Shown here: piece by piece, positions 37,474-46,831 of the stretch
How positions within the stretch are numbered: the stretch's first letter is position 1
Layout: the number at the start of each line of letters is the position of its first letter
Made by a program: the position numbers and the translations under genes
From: JBKBKN01 sp046294625
Lineage (GTDB): Bacteria; Bacteroidota; Bacteroidia; M30B66
NCBI GenBank assembly: GCA_046294625.1
Contig: JBKBKN010000006.1
Location: forward strand, 62,001 to 126,000
Length of the DNA stretch: 64,000 nt
Direction of reading: 5' to 3'
The notes under the pieces: generated by a model
What the model was told of the DNA's origin: nothing
What the model saw: only the letters and a program-made list of their open reading frames with translations
Database searches by the model: none

Positions 37474-38466
37474 ATGATTTTAAATAGATTTTTAAAAGTT
37501 GGACTACTCGCGATACTGATTACAATCATTAGCATTTTAGCAGTGAATAGGGCAGACAGTTGGGGGTTTTTCGCACACAAGCAGATCAATCGATTGGCTG
37601 TTTTTACACTGCCACCTGAGATGCTTGGTTTCTACAAACGTAATATTGAATTTATCACCGAACACGCCGTAGATCCGGATAAGAGAAGATATGCAGTGGT
37701 GGGTGAAGCTCAACGGCATTATATTGACCTTGATAATTATGGCGATAATCCTTTTGAAAACATTCCTCGAAAGTGGGATGATGCTGTGGCTAAATTCTCA
37801 GAAGATACGCTTCAAGCACATGGCATTATTCCCTGGCACATCGATGTGATGGTGAGAAGACTGACTTTCGCTTTCAAAAATATGAATCTCGATCAGATTC
37901 TGCGTTACTCTTCAGATTTAGGGCATTATGTGGGCGATGCTCATGTGCCTTTGCACACCACCAAAAACTATAACGGACAATTGACCAATCAGCGTGGAAT
38001 TCACGGCTTTTGGGAGTCGCGACTACCGGAATTGTTCAGCGGCGATTACGACTTTTTTGTAGGTAAGGCAAAGTATATTGATAATGTATTGGATTTCGCA
38101 TGGGAAACAGTTAGGCAAAGTTTTGCGGCCAAAGATTCTGTTTTGCAATTTGAAGCTGAGTTGAACGAAAGATATGCTCAGGATCGAAAATATGCCTTTG
38201 AAAACAGGGGCGCAGCTTTAATGCGTGTTTACTCTGAAGAATACTCACGAGACTATCATATCATGCTCAATGGCATGGTAGAAAGGCGAATGCGTGCCAC
38301 CATCATAGCAGTGGGTAGTTTGTGGTACACAGCCTGGGTGAATGCCGGTCAGCCCGATTTACGTAAGTTTTATGAAAAGGGCATTTCTACTGAAACCCAA
38401 CAGGAGATTGATGCACTTTACATGGAAGCAGAAAAGGGCAATACCAAAGGCAGAATTTGCGATTAA
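37474..38466 (+). CDS. Secreted zinc-dependent phospholipase C / S1-P1 nuclease-like protein
   Basis: 330 residues with a signal segment (about 7-26). Cleavage before W30 would expose WGFFAHKQINR, the N-terminal Trp plus His that bind zinc in this superfamily. Further ligands are visible: D in EHAVDPDKRR, HYIDLD, and HxxxD in LGHYVGDAHVPLHTT, then HGFWES. This is the trinuclear-zinc fold that hydrolyses phosphodiesters in phospholipids or single-stranded nucleic acids. Which substrate is used cannot be decided here. Its stop shares a TTAA with the convergent ATP-grasp-like gene. Confidence 0.75.
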   Translation: MILNRFLKVGLLAILITIISILAVNRADSWGFFAHKQINRLAVFTLPPEMLGFYKRNIEFITEHAVDPDKRRYAVVGEAQRHYIDLDNYGDNPFENIPRKWDDAVAKFSEDTLQAHGIIPWHIDVMVRRLTFAFKNMNLDQILRYSSDLGHYVGDAHVPLHTTKNYNGQLTNQRGIHGFWESRLPELFSGDYDFFVGKAKYIDNVLDFAWETVRQSFAAKDSVLQFEAELNERYAQDRKYAFENRGAALMRVYSEEYSRDYHIMLNGMVERRMRATIIAVGSLWYTAWVNAGQPDLRKFYEKGISTETQQEIDALYMEAEKGNTKGRICD

Positions 38467-39659
38467 ACTTCGAAGAAGCAGACATTGCCTCCTACCCAAG
38501 TTTTGTCTTTGTTATACTTTACACCAATCATATCACCTTTGCTGAGTCTGCTTAAATTTACCACGAGTTCTGGCCTTGAATGGCTATCTTCCCAAAAATA
38601 TAGCAAGCGCACTTCTACTTTAACCATGCCGTCAGGCGCTTGAAGAACAGGTTCATACTTCACTTTGCGCTGTAGCATAAATTGATGCTTTTCCGCTTCC
38701 GGAATTTGCAGCACATCATCTTTTGTCACGTTGAATTTTACACCAGTACCGGAAAATGAGAAAAGGGGCTTTAGGACATAATTTTCAAGATCCGAAGGAA
38801 TGGATTTCAGCTCACTAATCAAGGTGCATTCAGGCACATATTTCGATTTGAGCATTGGCATTAAATATTTGCTGATGCGGAAAAACCAATTGGGATGGCC
38901 TGCCCATTCCACATCTACCGGTTCGGTGAGATGAAATTGCAGGTTTAAATCGGTTCTTCTAACCAACTCATCGAAAATCACTCGGTTGTATATGCGTTTG
39001 ATGTGTTTTTTCGAACCATTTAAAAGATAAAACAGCTTGCCGTCTTCTATAAATACTTCGGTGATGCAAACCGGCTTTACATTGGTGAGTTTTTCGGTGA
39101 TGATAAAGTCAATGGCCGTGCTTTGTTTCATCGGCTCGATTTCCAGTAAGATCACATCTTCCGGAGCATGATTGCCGAGGATAATGCGTCGAAATTTTTC
39201 AATATAAGCTTCGCGACTGATACCATGAAAAAACTCTGAAAAGCCTTCAGGGTGATAAAAATATTGCATGTATTTGCTGCCAATAAATTGCTGAAAAGCG
39301 AACAATGATGGAAAACCCTGAAGCTCGATAAGCTGTGGAAGGGGATGACCATCGGCATCGTGGCAAACAGCAAAGTCAATAGCCAGGAAATGGGAATGCG
39401 CAGTTTCGTTGGGCACTTCCAGTCCTGCAGGAATAGCATTATGAGTGAGTTGCTTTAAATCGTTATTTACGATAAAGTCCACTATTTCTTCACCTGCAGC
39501 AATGAGTCTTTCTTTAAAATCTCGGTCAAAAAACACCGGCGATTCAGCCACACGAAAGGTGATTTTATGATCGAATTCCGAATTGATATCCTGAAGAAAT
39601 TTCTGGTACTTCTCTTCAGTAAATTCAGCGTTATAGCGGTCTCTGATATGTTTTATCAT
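38463..39659 (-). CDS. ATP-grasp-like ligase, uncharacterised family
   Basis: 398 residues without signal peptide. Features of an ATP-grasp fold are visible: a lysine/glycine loop YVLKPLFSFSGTGVKF (about 290-305), an MLQRKVKYEPV strand, then KVEVRLLYFW and NLSRLSKGDMIG resembling the metal-binding end. Conserved-looking stretches nearer the N-terminus are LIELQGFPSLFAFQ and LEIEPMKQSTAIDF. ATP-grasp enzymes join a carboxylate to an amine through an acyl-phosphate. The ATG overlaps the stop of the amidotransferase gene (ATGA), so the two are translationally coupled and probably act on one substrate. I cannot name the product. Confidence 0.6.
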   Translation of the reverse strand: MIKHIRDRYNAEFTEEKYQKFLQDINSEFDHKITFRVAESPVFFDRDFKERLIAAGEEIVDFIVNNDLKQLTHNAIPAGLEVPNETAHSHFLAIDFAVCHDADGHPLPQLIELQGFPSLFAFQQFIGSKYMQYFYHPEGFSEFFHGISREAYIEKFRRIILGNHAPEDVILLEIEPMKQSTAIDFIITEKLTNVKPVCITEVFIEDGKLFYLLNGSKKHIKRIYNRVIFDELVRRTDLNLQFHLTEPVDVEWAGHPNWFFRISKYLMPMLKSKYVPECTLISELKSIPSDLENYVLKPLFSFSGTGVKFNVTKDDVLQIPEAEKHQFMLQRKVKYEPVLQAPDGMVKVEVRLLYFWEDSHSRPELVVNLSRLSKGDMIGVKYNKDKTWVGGNVCFFEV

Positions 39660-40486
39660 TTGCTGACGTATAGAAGTGATTTGAATGCATGGCGAAGAAA
39701 GAGTGGTATTATTGTATTGTAAGTCAACACAATTTTATCCGGATCATTCAGCTGTTCAAGCATGCTGTAATATTTGGTTTCTCCGTGTTGTTCGATAACG
39801 TTGGCTTTCTTCTCATCGGTTTGCATATACACCAACATACCTTCCGGATCTGCTTCAGGGTGAAACTGTGTACCAAAAATTTCATTGTTGAATCGAATGG
39901 CCATCACACATCGGTCAAGATCTATATGCGGGCGAAATTTTTCAATAGCTAGAACATGCCCTCCCATCGCTTCAATGTTTTCATGCTTAGGGTTGATCAC
40001 CTGCCAGTCTCTTGAATCAACGGCCCAAAATGGGTTGGCAAGTCCTTTGAAAAAAGATTCTTTCAATCCATGTTTGGTTTTGTGCACAGGCATTACACCA
40101 AAAGATGTGGAGCGTCGTTTGCAAACTTGCCCTAAATCATAATACCGGCAGAAAATCTGAAAGGAATGACAAATCAGAAAAACATGTTTTTTCTCTTCTT
40201 GTGGAGCATAGCGATTATGTTCCAGAACACTATCCATGAGTGAGAAATATCTTTTCTCCCATTCACTGCCTTCGCTTTCGAGCGGACTTCCCGGACCACC
40301 TGTTGAGATATAGACATGATAACTTAAATCGGCCACTTCGGCCTTGCCTCGCACATCGAAAATTTTATAGTCAATATTTACTTCAAAATCGGACGAAAAT
40401 TTTGCTACTAACTCATTTATGCAACGCATGCCCTGATTTGGATGCCCTGCATAAAGATCTAAAACTGCTACACGTAATCTATTCAT
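39656..40486 (-). CDS. Class-I glutamine amidotransferase-like protein
   Basis: 276 residues from the ATG at 40486 (RLRVAVLDLYAGHPNQGM). The frame stays open to 40537 but that would be leaderless. The fold matches class-I GATases: STGGPGSPLES oxyanion strand, a Cys nucleophile in LICHSFQIF, and His-Glu in FGTQFHPEADPEGM. The elbow departs from the usual G-x-C-x-G: both glycines are replaced (L-I-C-H-S). Ammonia released from glutamine would presumably feed the coupled ATP-grasp partner. Alternatively it is a gamma-glutamyl hydrolase that trims a product of the YbdK-like ligase encoded nearby. Confidence 0.75.
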   Translation of the reverse strand: MNRLRVAVLDLYAGHPNQGMRCINELVAKFSSDFEVNIDYKIFDVRGKAEVADLSYHVYISTGGPGSPLESEGSEWEKRYFSLMDSVLEHNRYAPQEEKKHVFLICHSFQIFCRYYDLGQVCKRRSTSFGVMPVHKTKHGLKESFFKGLANPFWAVDSRDWQVINPKHENIEAMGGHVLAIEKFRPHIDLDRCVMAIRFNNEIFGTQFHPEADPEGMLVYMQTDEKKANVIEQHGETKYYSMLEQLNDPDKIVLTYNTIIPLFLRHAFKSLLYVSK

Positions 40487-40544
40487 GTTTTTATAAGATA
40501 TTATGATTGCCTTGCTTGAAAAAGGCTGTATAATCATTTAGCGT

Positions 40545-40552
40545 CAAATATA
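40545..40552 (-). promoter_or_regulatory. -7 element of the amidotransferase/ATP-grasp operon
   Basis: Minus-strand TATATTTG, exact TAnnTTTG, 59 bases above the ATG. Separates this operon from the toxin-antitoxin pair. Confidence 0.4.
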
Positions 40553-40688
40553 GAAAATTCCACAGCGGGATGTATCAGGTTCGTTGATTAGGTTGGGTTT
40601 GAACTATTGACTCATCATTAACAATTGCAGTTACATTTTAAAACTCTGAGGTTCAAAACAATTTTAAGGTTTTCTTGAGAGCGAGGTC

Positions 40689-40985
40689 TTAGCTCTTTCG
40701 ATAATTAGCCAATTTTTTTATTAACCTTTTATTGTCGATTGCTCTTAATTGATCAATCATTACATCACAGTTTTCTTTTAGTTTCGTAAGCTCTTTATCA
40801 AGATATATTCTGAGTATTTTGCTTTTAGTCTTCACATTTATCGTTATTGGGCAAATTAGGGTTGAAGGATGAATATTATTTAGTATATCTGTTTGAACTA
40901 TCAATACTGGTCTTATTTTCCCCGTTTCTATTCCAAACCTGGGCTCTAGATTGGATAGCCATATATTATTGGTTTTATTCTTCAT
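40689..40985 (-). CDS. MazF/PemK-family toxin
   Basis: 98 residues from the ATG at 40985. The family pattern is clear: IWLSNLEPRFGIETGKIRPVLIVQ at the start (beta strands and the catalytic-loop Arg) and VMIDQLRAIDNKRL near the end. MazF toxins are sequence-specific mRNA endoribonucleases that arrest growth when not bound by antitoxin. It overlaps the upstream antitoxin by 11 bases, the normal coupled arrangement. The pair sits between genes of a putative amide-ligase cluster. Confidence 0.85.
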   Translation of the reverse strand: MKNKTNNIWLSNLEPRFGIETGKIRPVLIVQTDILNNIHPSTLICPITINVKTKSKILRIYLDKELTKLKENCDVMIDQLRAIDNKRLIKKLANYRKS

Positions 40986-41208
40986 GTTTATCAAAAATGT
41001 CAAATTCGGCTAATATTTTCATAGATTCTTCGCTTACAATCTTAAATTCTGCAATCAGGGAGTTTGCCAAAATTTTTCTGTTTTGAACCTTATTGTAATA
41101 AAGTAGAGCTTCGTTAATATATCGGTTTCTTGGTTTCTTTATTTGGTTCAAAAGCTCTTCCGTTTCTTTGTAAATGGATTCATCAAGCTTTAACGAAAGC
41201 GTTCTCAT
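40975..41208 (-). CDS. Ribbon-helix-helix antitoxin of the MazF pair
   Basis: 77 residues. The N-terminal strand RTLSLKLDESIYKETEEL, followed by two helices (NRYINEALLYYNKVQ), matches a ribbon-helix-helix DNA-binding domain. The acidic C-terminal tail ending FDIFDKHEE would wrap the toxin. Such antitoxins neutralise MazF and repress their own promoter. It precedes and overlaps the toxin gene. Its promoter must lie in 41209-41337, an AT-rich stretch without an exact -7 match that I could see. Confidence 0.75.
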   Translation of the reverse strand: MRTLSLKLDESIYKETEELLNQIKKPRNRYINEALLYYNKVQNRKILANSLIAEFKIVSEESMKILAEFDIFDKHEE

Positions 41209-41337
41209 GATTAAGATTTTTGATATATAACTAAAAGTATATACAAATTTGGATCAATCAAAATTTATTCACAATTATTCATTACCCTTCACCATTGTCT
41301 AATTGAATAATGCCGGCTACTAACAATCTCAATAAAT

Positions 41338-42444
41338 TTATCTATAAACTCCAGTCAATGTTTCCTGTGCAATGTAATCCATAACTTTCACCATATCACC
41401 GCCGGTTTGCTCATACACCGCTAATTGTCGGTCGGCACCCGTGCCATTGTTGAGAATGTCGTGCACCTTATTGATGATTTCGCGACTACCGAGTTCATCA
41501 ACCACATCATCGATGAATTCAACCAATTCCAAAATCAGCGAGCGAGTGCGCACTTCTTCTTCTTTACCGAAATCGATCATTTTGCCGTCTATGCCATAAC
41601 GACTTGCCCGCCACTTATTTTCGTTGATGAGTGCGCGGGTGTATATCATGAAGTTTAGATTAGACATGCGCAGTTTATATAACTTGGCTACTAATGCCTG
41701 AAAAATAGCAGTAATTACCAAAGTATCGGCAATGTGTGTAGGAATATCGCAAATGCGGAATTCGATGGTGTTATAAAAAGGATGCACACGCAAATCCCAC
41801 CATATTTTCTTGGCATTGTCAATGCAGCCGGTTTTTACCAGCAGATTCACATAGGAAATGAAATCTTCGTAGGTATTGAAATAATCTGGAATGCCGGTTC
41901 TCGGAAACTTATCAAATACTTTCGTGCGGAACGATTTGAAGCCGGTGTTGCGACCTTCCCAAAACGGCGAATTGGTGGAAAGTGCGTAAACGTGTGGCAG
42001 GAAATAGCGAATGGAATTGGCAATGTGCATGGCCATATTTTTATCTTCAACGCCAATATGCACATGCAGGCCAAAAATCAGGTTGGAGCGCGCTGCTTCC
42101 TGCAATTCATTCACAATCTCGTCGTAGCGTGGATTGGGCGTGATCAGCTGTTTGCTCCAATGCGAAAAAGGGTGTGTACCCGCAGCAGCCATTCTCAGCC
42201 CAAGCGATTCGGCAATTTCTGAAACTGCAATTCTAAGTTTCGATAGATCTTTATATGCTTCGAACACATCGTTGCAGATGCCTGTGCCTACTTCAACCAC
42301 AGCTTGGTGCATTTCTGCCTTTACCTGATCGTCAAGCATGCGCGATGCGATTTCAACAATTTTTTGATCATGCGATTGCAACTCCCTTGTCACAGGGTCA
42401 ATAATCATGTATTCTTCTTCAACGCCGATGGTGAATGGCTTCAT
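41338..42444 (-). CDS. Carboxylate-amine ligase, YbdK/GCS2 family
   Basis: 368 residues from the ATG at 42444; a -7 element 20 bases upstream rules out the longer frame to 42528. Motifs of the glutamate-cysteine ligase type 2 family are present: FTIGVEEEYMIIDP at the N-terminus, EMHQAVVEVGTGIC, AAGTHPFSHW, FGLHVHIGVEDK, and WWDLRVHPFYNTIEFRICD with the metal-binding acidic residues. YbdK proteins have weak gamma-glutamylcysteine activity in vitro, and their true substrates are unknown. It is the third amide-bond-related gene on this strand, with the toxin-antitoxin pair between it and the amidotransferase/ATP-grasp pair. Confidence 0.85.
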   Translation of the reverse strand: MKPFTIGVEEEYMIIDPVTRELQSHDQKIVEIASRMLDDQVKAEMHQAVVEVGTGICNDVFEAYKDLSKLRIAVSEIAESLGLRMAAAGTHPFSHWSKQLITPNPRYDEIVNELQEAARSNLIFGLHVHIGVEDKNMAMHIANSIRYFLPHVYALSTNSPFWEGRNTGFKSFRTKVFDKFPRTGIPDYFNTYEDFISYVNLLVKTGCIDNAKKIWWDLRVHPFYNTIEFRICDIPTHIADTLVITAIFQALVAKLYKLRMSNLNFMIYTRALINENKWRASRYGIDGKMIDFGKEEEVRTRSLILELVEFIDDVVDELGSREIINKVHDILNNGTGADRQLAVYEQTGGDMVKVMDYIAQETLTGVYR

Positions 42445-42463
42445 AAATTCATAAGGTTTGAAG

Positions 42464-42471
42464 CAAAGGTA
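42464..42471 (-). promoter_or_regulatory. -7 element of the YbdK-like gene
   Basis: Minus-strand TACCTTTG, exact TAnnTTTG, 20 bases above the ATG at 42444. No well-placed -33 TTG is seen. Confidence 0.4.
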
Positions 42472-42533
42472 TAATAAAGCTGTCTGATTGTTTACATGAC
42501 ACGAAGAAGAAATAATGAACAATTTCAACTCAA

Positions 42534-44801
42534 CTATTTTCCTAGCCTTACCATTTTAAAAACAGACATCCATGTTTTGTCCTGCATGTCACCAATGTAG
42601 GAAATGCCTTCTTTTAGCGCCTGCAAATCAAGGATATATCCATTTGGTGCTGCATTTATCTGCCAAATTATCCTGCCGCTCAAATCAAAAAGTTGCAAAT
42701 CAGCTGATTGAAATTCGTTAGGAAAAACAATTTGCACTTGACTGTTTGCTGGATTGGGAAAAAGTAATATTTCGCTGGTATTGGGCAATGTGTTGGGTGC
42801 TATCGGGACAAAAGGTCTGATGGTGTGGCGATGCGTGTTACTTACATTAGGGTCGTTGAAATCGAAGTAGATGGAAGCATTATTCAATATTTCGTATTGT
42901 TCGGGATTGCTGCTCCTTTGCTTCACATAGTAGTTTAAACAACCGATACTGCCCGGTTCGTTGGTATTGCGATAGGAAAGCCTAATATTTTTGAAGTAAA
43001 AAGCAAGCATATTATTATGTCGCTCAAATTCAACCGGACGGCTTGTAGTGCCTAATCGCACGCTTTCCGAGTCGAGAAAAGGGGAAAGCGTATCACGCGC
43101 GATTATGGTAAAATCCGTATCGAATCCAGTATTTTGAAAACGAATTCTGTAGTGCAAATCGAGATTGCGCGGGATTAGATTTTCAGCCCCTTATCCTATC
43201 GGAAATTCAATTTTATCATTGGGATCGTATGAGCTAATGACCTGCGTAAAGTTAATGCTTCATTGTTTTTTGATCGGAATACGGCGGCAGAAGGAATTCC
43301 AACAGGACTGAAACAAGCTATAAGGTTGGCGTTCATCTCTATTCTTTCGGGAGAGATGGCATTCAAAAAAACATTTGCATGCATTGCATCAGGCTACTCA
43401 ACACTCCATTGTTCTCCGGACGGTACAACCGGATGTCCTTCGTAAATAACATTAGACTGGTGGGTGATCGTGATGTGTAATTGCTCATTAAGTGCGCTCT
43501 CTCCCGCATTGGAATTAAAGCTTGTGGTGTTGAATCCTGACATGTAATTTCGACATTGATGAGCAGATTTTCAGCATCTGATATTGAACAATTATTCTCA
43601 GAGGCAATGATTTCAGCGTTTACACATGAAATTCCCATATCTAAAACATCAACATCACAACTGGTGGAGTCTCTTCTCAAAATGGTTTTACATTCAAAAA
43701 GCTTAAAATCGTACCAAGTAACTTCATAAAGATTAGGTGCAATATTGGTTAAAGTGAAGTTACTTGAATTCGGGATGATTTCTGGATTATAGCTCAATTG
43801 AACGGTGGCTTCGCTGACCGGTAAGCTGCCAACATTGCAAACTTTTATACTTCGATACACATTAAAGAACCTTCGCAAAAATGGAATTTCGTTGCTGATT
43901 TCTAAGCGAGTGCAAGGTTCACGGATAATTTTAATTTCCACATCCGGGCCAACATCCAATGATTCGTTGCCCGAAAGATTGAACAATAGTTGCGACTCAA
44001 CACAAGTAGAGATAAAAAGCTCGTTTTCAATTACTGGACTTACCAGGCACTTCCACCTTGGTAATAATTAAATTCATTCACTCCATTTTCATCAGCATTG
44101 GTCAACAAGGTGTAAATCGCTTCTGTATTGACGAGCTTAAGTTTTAAAAATGGAGCTGTACTTTCGTTTGCATCTTTAAGACAATTCTCATTTTCATCGA
44201 AAAATGTGTTTCCTATTAGCTTTGATCATCCACTAAGTATGCATGTGCCGATACTAAGGTCAAGATTAAACGAGATAGAAGGATTAAACGATGGATCGTG
44301 AAATAAAGTAATTAACGAAACAAATTCCTGTTCTTCCAACACGTTGATTATTTGTTCTTCTTGAGGTAAGCTTGGTGCACCGGGTAACTGATTCATCCTG
44401 GTAGTGGGTGTAGGTAAAATATAGGAAGAAAAGTTGCACGCCACTTCTACATTGGGATTTGTAAAGATGTCGGAGTAAGTATGATTGGTTAAATCATACA
44501 AAGTCTAATCTAAGTCAATTTCCGTTAAAGGAGTAATATTAAATCCAAGCCAGCCGGGTTCTGCAATTTTAAAGCGTAGCCATAAGCTGTTTAGTTCACC
44601 GGTATTGAGATATGAAAAGTTAGGATTAATCTCTGTAGTATCTTCTCCTTGGCCAGTCATATTAGAATTGACAAATTCATAAGTTGGTTGACACACATGC
44701 ATGGCATTAATGCACTCTTTATAGAGATTGCTTTGTTGAGAAAAGGTCTGATTAGCTAAGAAGATGATCAGGAAGAGTAATGTATAGCTATAGCCTTTCA
44801 T
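42534..44801 (-). pseudogene. Wrecked T9SS type A secreted protein with DUF7619-like domain
   Basis: The frame begins with a signal peptide (MKGYSYTLLFLIIFLANQTF) and once encoded about 755 residues. It ends in a T9SS domain (LLFPNPANSQVQIVF). Homology-like segments continue through four in-frame stops: TAG at 44507-44505, TGA at 44228-44226, TAG at 43396-43394 and TAA at 43193-43191. It also changes frame near 44045, 43545 and 43255. Joined by eye, the pieces read through a GNTFFDENENC module, SGFNTTSFNSNAGESALNEQ, SSYDPNDKIEFPIG and HYRIRFQNTGFDTDFTIIA, a DUF7619-type pattern. No short ORF in the region is likely to be functional alone. Confidence 0.85.
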
Positions 44802-44913
44802 AGTTGGAGTTATTCCATTAAAATTATGAATTAAGTCGATAAAGGCAATTTTTTGACAAAATATTTTTTGTCAATCAATTTGTCTTTACAGCCGATTTAT
44901 TGGTTTGCAGATT

Positions 44914-45768
44914 TCAAAGTCTCGCTTGAAACTTTCTCTCCTTGATATTGTAATGATTTCCTTTTACCAGCACATGCACCACCATATGCTCCACGGAGAT
45001 AGGGTCGCCATCTTGTATCTCGGCTATGTTGCAATGTTTTATTTCATGGCCATCGAATATTAGTACCAATCCTGCTCCTATGGCTTCAAGGTCGTTGCCG
45101 TTGCGCACAAGCACGGCAGTGTCTTCGCCCAATCCGATGCCAATACATCCGGGATTGGCACAAACTGCCTGAGTAAGCCGACCGAAACGACCCCGCACCA
45201 CAAAATGTGAATCAATAATTACATTGTGCAAAAAGCCCAAACCAGTAGTGATTTTTACTTTGCCTTTCAGTAATGCCTCGGCACTTGAGCCTTCGTAAAT
45301 CATAGTGTTTGACATGGCCATTGCGCCTGCACTTGTTCCAGCTATCACGAATTTCTCGTTCATATAGCGCTCATGCAGTATTTGTAAAAACTCTGTGCCA
45401 CCGAATATGGTCGTGAGTCGCATTTGATTGCCACCGGTGAACATCACACCATCTGCTTTTCGGATTCTGTCAAGATACTCCGGATTCATGGCATCTTCGC
45501 GGTTGCGTATGTGCATGAGTCCGGTGCGTGTGCAGCCCAGTCTCCCGAAGGCTTCAAAATAATTTTGACCAACTTCATAAGGAATTTCCGATGCTGAAGT
45601 GATGATTTCCACATAGGAATCCGAACCTTGCATTTCGGCTATGGTACGTCGCAAAACGCCATCGCCAAAAAACGGGATGCTTTTAACGCCTACTGCTGGC
45701 TCATCATCGCCGCTTCCTTTGTCCACGTTTCCGCCAATGGAAACCAATATTCCTTTTGGTGTTGTCAT
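44914..45768 (-). CDS. cphB: Cyanophycinase
   Basis: The 284-residue serine-peptidase-like protein has the cyanophycinase features: nucleophile S146 in IAGTSAGAMAMS, FTGGNQMRLTT (110-120), DSHFVVRGRFGRL (186-198), and IGLGEDTAVLV with E215. CphB exopeptidases release beta-Asp-Arg dipeptides from cyanophycin, a nitrogen-storage polymer. No cyanophycin synthetase (CphA) or isoaspartyl peptidase is present in the window, so the enzyme may act on imported or other isopeptide substrates. It starts 25 bases after nusB on the same strand, likely co-transcribed. It is followed by the pseudogene. Confidence 0.85.
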   Translation of the reverse strand: MTTPKGILVSIGGNVDKGSGDDEPAVGVKSIPFFGDGVLRRTIAEMQGSDSYVEIITSASEIPYEVGQNYFEAFGRLGCTRTGLMHIRNREDAMNPEYLDRIRKADGVMFTGGNQMRLTTIFGGTEFLQILHERYMNEKFVIAGTSAGAMAMSNTMIYEGSSAEALLKGKVKITTGLGFLHNVIIDSHFVVRGRFGRLTQAVCANPGCIGIGLGEDTAVLVRNGNDLEAIGAGLVLIFDGHEIKHCNIAEIQDGDPISVEHMVVHVLVKGNHYNIKERKFQARL

Positions 45769-45793
45769 AGTTAAGCAATAAAATTTGATGGGT

Positions 45794-46741
45794 TTATTCT
45801 ACCAGTCCACGCCCGGTTTTGATGATTTTGTTTTCTTTTTTGAAATCATACACCACCTTGTCGAGCACGCCATTGATAAAGTTTTTGCTTTCGGGACTGC
45901 TGTAAAGTTTTGAAATTTCGATGTATTCATCCATCGTTACTTTGATGGGAATGGATGGAAAATTGGTGATTTCGCAAATGGCCATTTTCAAAAGTATATT
46001 ATCAATCTTGGCAATTCGCTCTACTTCCCAATTCTTGGTTCGTTTTGAAATCTCATCCTGATACTCTTTGTTGTGCAAAATGGTTTTACGAAAGAGGATG
46101 GATGCAAATTCAAGGTCTTCTTCTTTATCCTTGTGCAATGAAGGCATGATGGAGTCTTTTTCAAACTTATCGCTGAATTGCTTGAAAAATTTCAACGCAT
46201 GTTGTTGCATGAGCGAGATATCATCGAGCCAGTATATGCTTTTTTCTTCGAAAACCAGATCAATGTTTTCGGTTTTAAATACAAACTGCTTGAAAATCTG
46301 TACAAGTACCTCTTTATCATCTTGCAAAATGCTTGGCGTTTTGGCTAAGTATTCTTTGAAAAATGCTTCGTCTTTGAAAGAGAAATAAATTTTCTTGATT
46401 AAGTCCTGATGATCGTTCCAGTGAATTTTGAACTTGTTGAGTTTTCGTTTCAGGTCTTCGTTTTCGCCAAGTGCAACTAATACACGATTTTGCACAAAGT
46501 TCAAACTGGGATTCAGGTCTTCAACTGTGGGAATTTTTCTTTGTTTACGCTCTTCCAGATAATTTTCGGCAAAATGACGTAAGTCAATGGCAAGCACCAT
46601 GTAATAGAGAAAAATTTCGTAAATCTTCTCAATGCTCAGAAACAACTCTTTTTCACCGGCCACAAGGTCCTGATTGTCAGATTGAAAAAAGGCATACAGT
46701 GCCTTGGTGACTTTTTCCCGGATGTTTCTTCTGTTGATCAT
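45794..46741 (-). CDS. nusB: Transcription antitermination factor NusB (extended form)
   Basis: The 315 residues are about twice the length of E. coli NusB. The C-terminal part is the NusB helical fold: NWEVERIAKIDNILLKMAI, EITNFPSIPIKVTMDEYIE and SPESKNFINGVLDKV. The starting helix RRNIREKVTKALYAFFQSD matches the NusB start, while an inserted/expanded helical region lies between; the long form is usual in Bacteroidota. NusB binds boxA with NusE to promote rRNA transcription. It lies upstream of, and close to, cphB. Confidence 0.9.
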   Translation of the reverse strand: MINRRNIREKVTKALYAFFQSDNQDLVAGEKELFLSIEKIYEIFLYYMVLAIDLRHFAENYLEERKQRKIPTVEDLNPSLNFVQNRVLVALGENEDLKRKLNKFKIHWNDHQDLIKKIYFSFKDEAFFKEYLAKTPSILQDDKEVLVQIFKQFVFKTENIDLVFEEKSIYWLDDISLMQQHALKFFKQFSDKFEKDSIMPSLHKDKEEDLEFASILFRKTILHNKEYQDEISKRTKNWEVERIAKIDNILLKMAICEITNFPSIPIKVTMDEYIEISKLYSSPESKNFINGVLDKVVYDFKKENKIIKTGRGLVE

Positions 46742-46831
46742 GATGCTGAAAGACTACGCCAATATTTGAAGGGCGCAAGATGCTAATTTTTATGCAGGTA
46801 TGGGAAGCAAAAAGTGATAATTTTTCAGCCA

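Noticed and set aside
40689..41208. Insertion sequence around the toxin-antitoxin pair
   Set aside because: No transposase, terminal inverted repeats or target duplications are seen.
42534..44801. Four separate small genes, or stop-codon reassignment, in this region
   Set aside because: The pieces are ordered fragments of one secreted protein. Three frameshifts accompany the stops, and other genes in the window use TAA, TGA and TAG normally.
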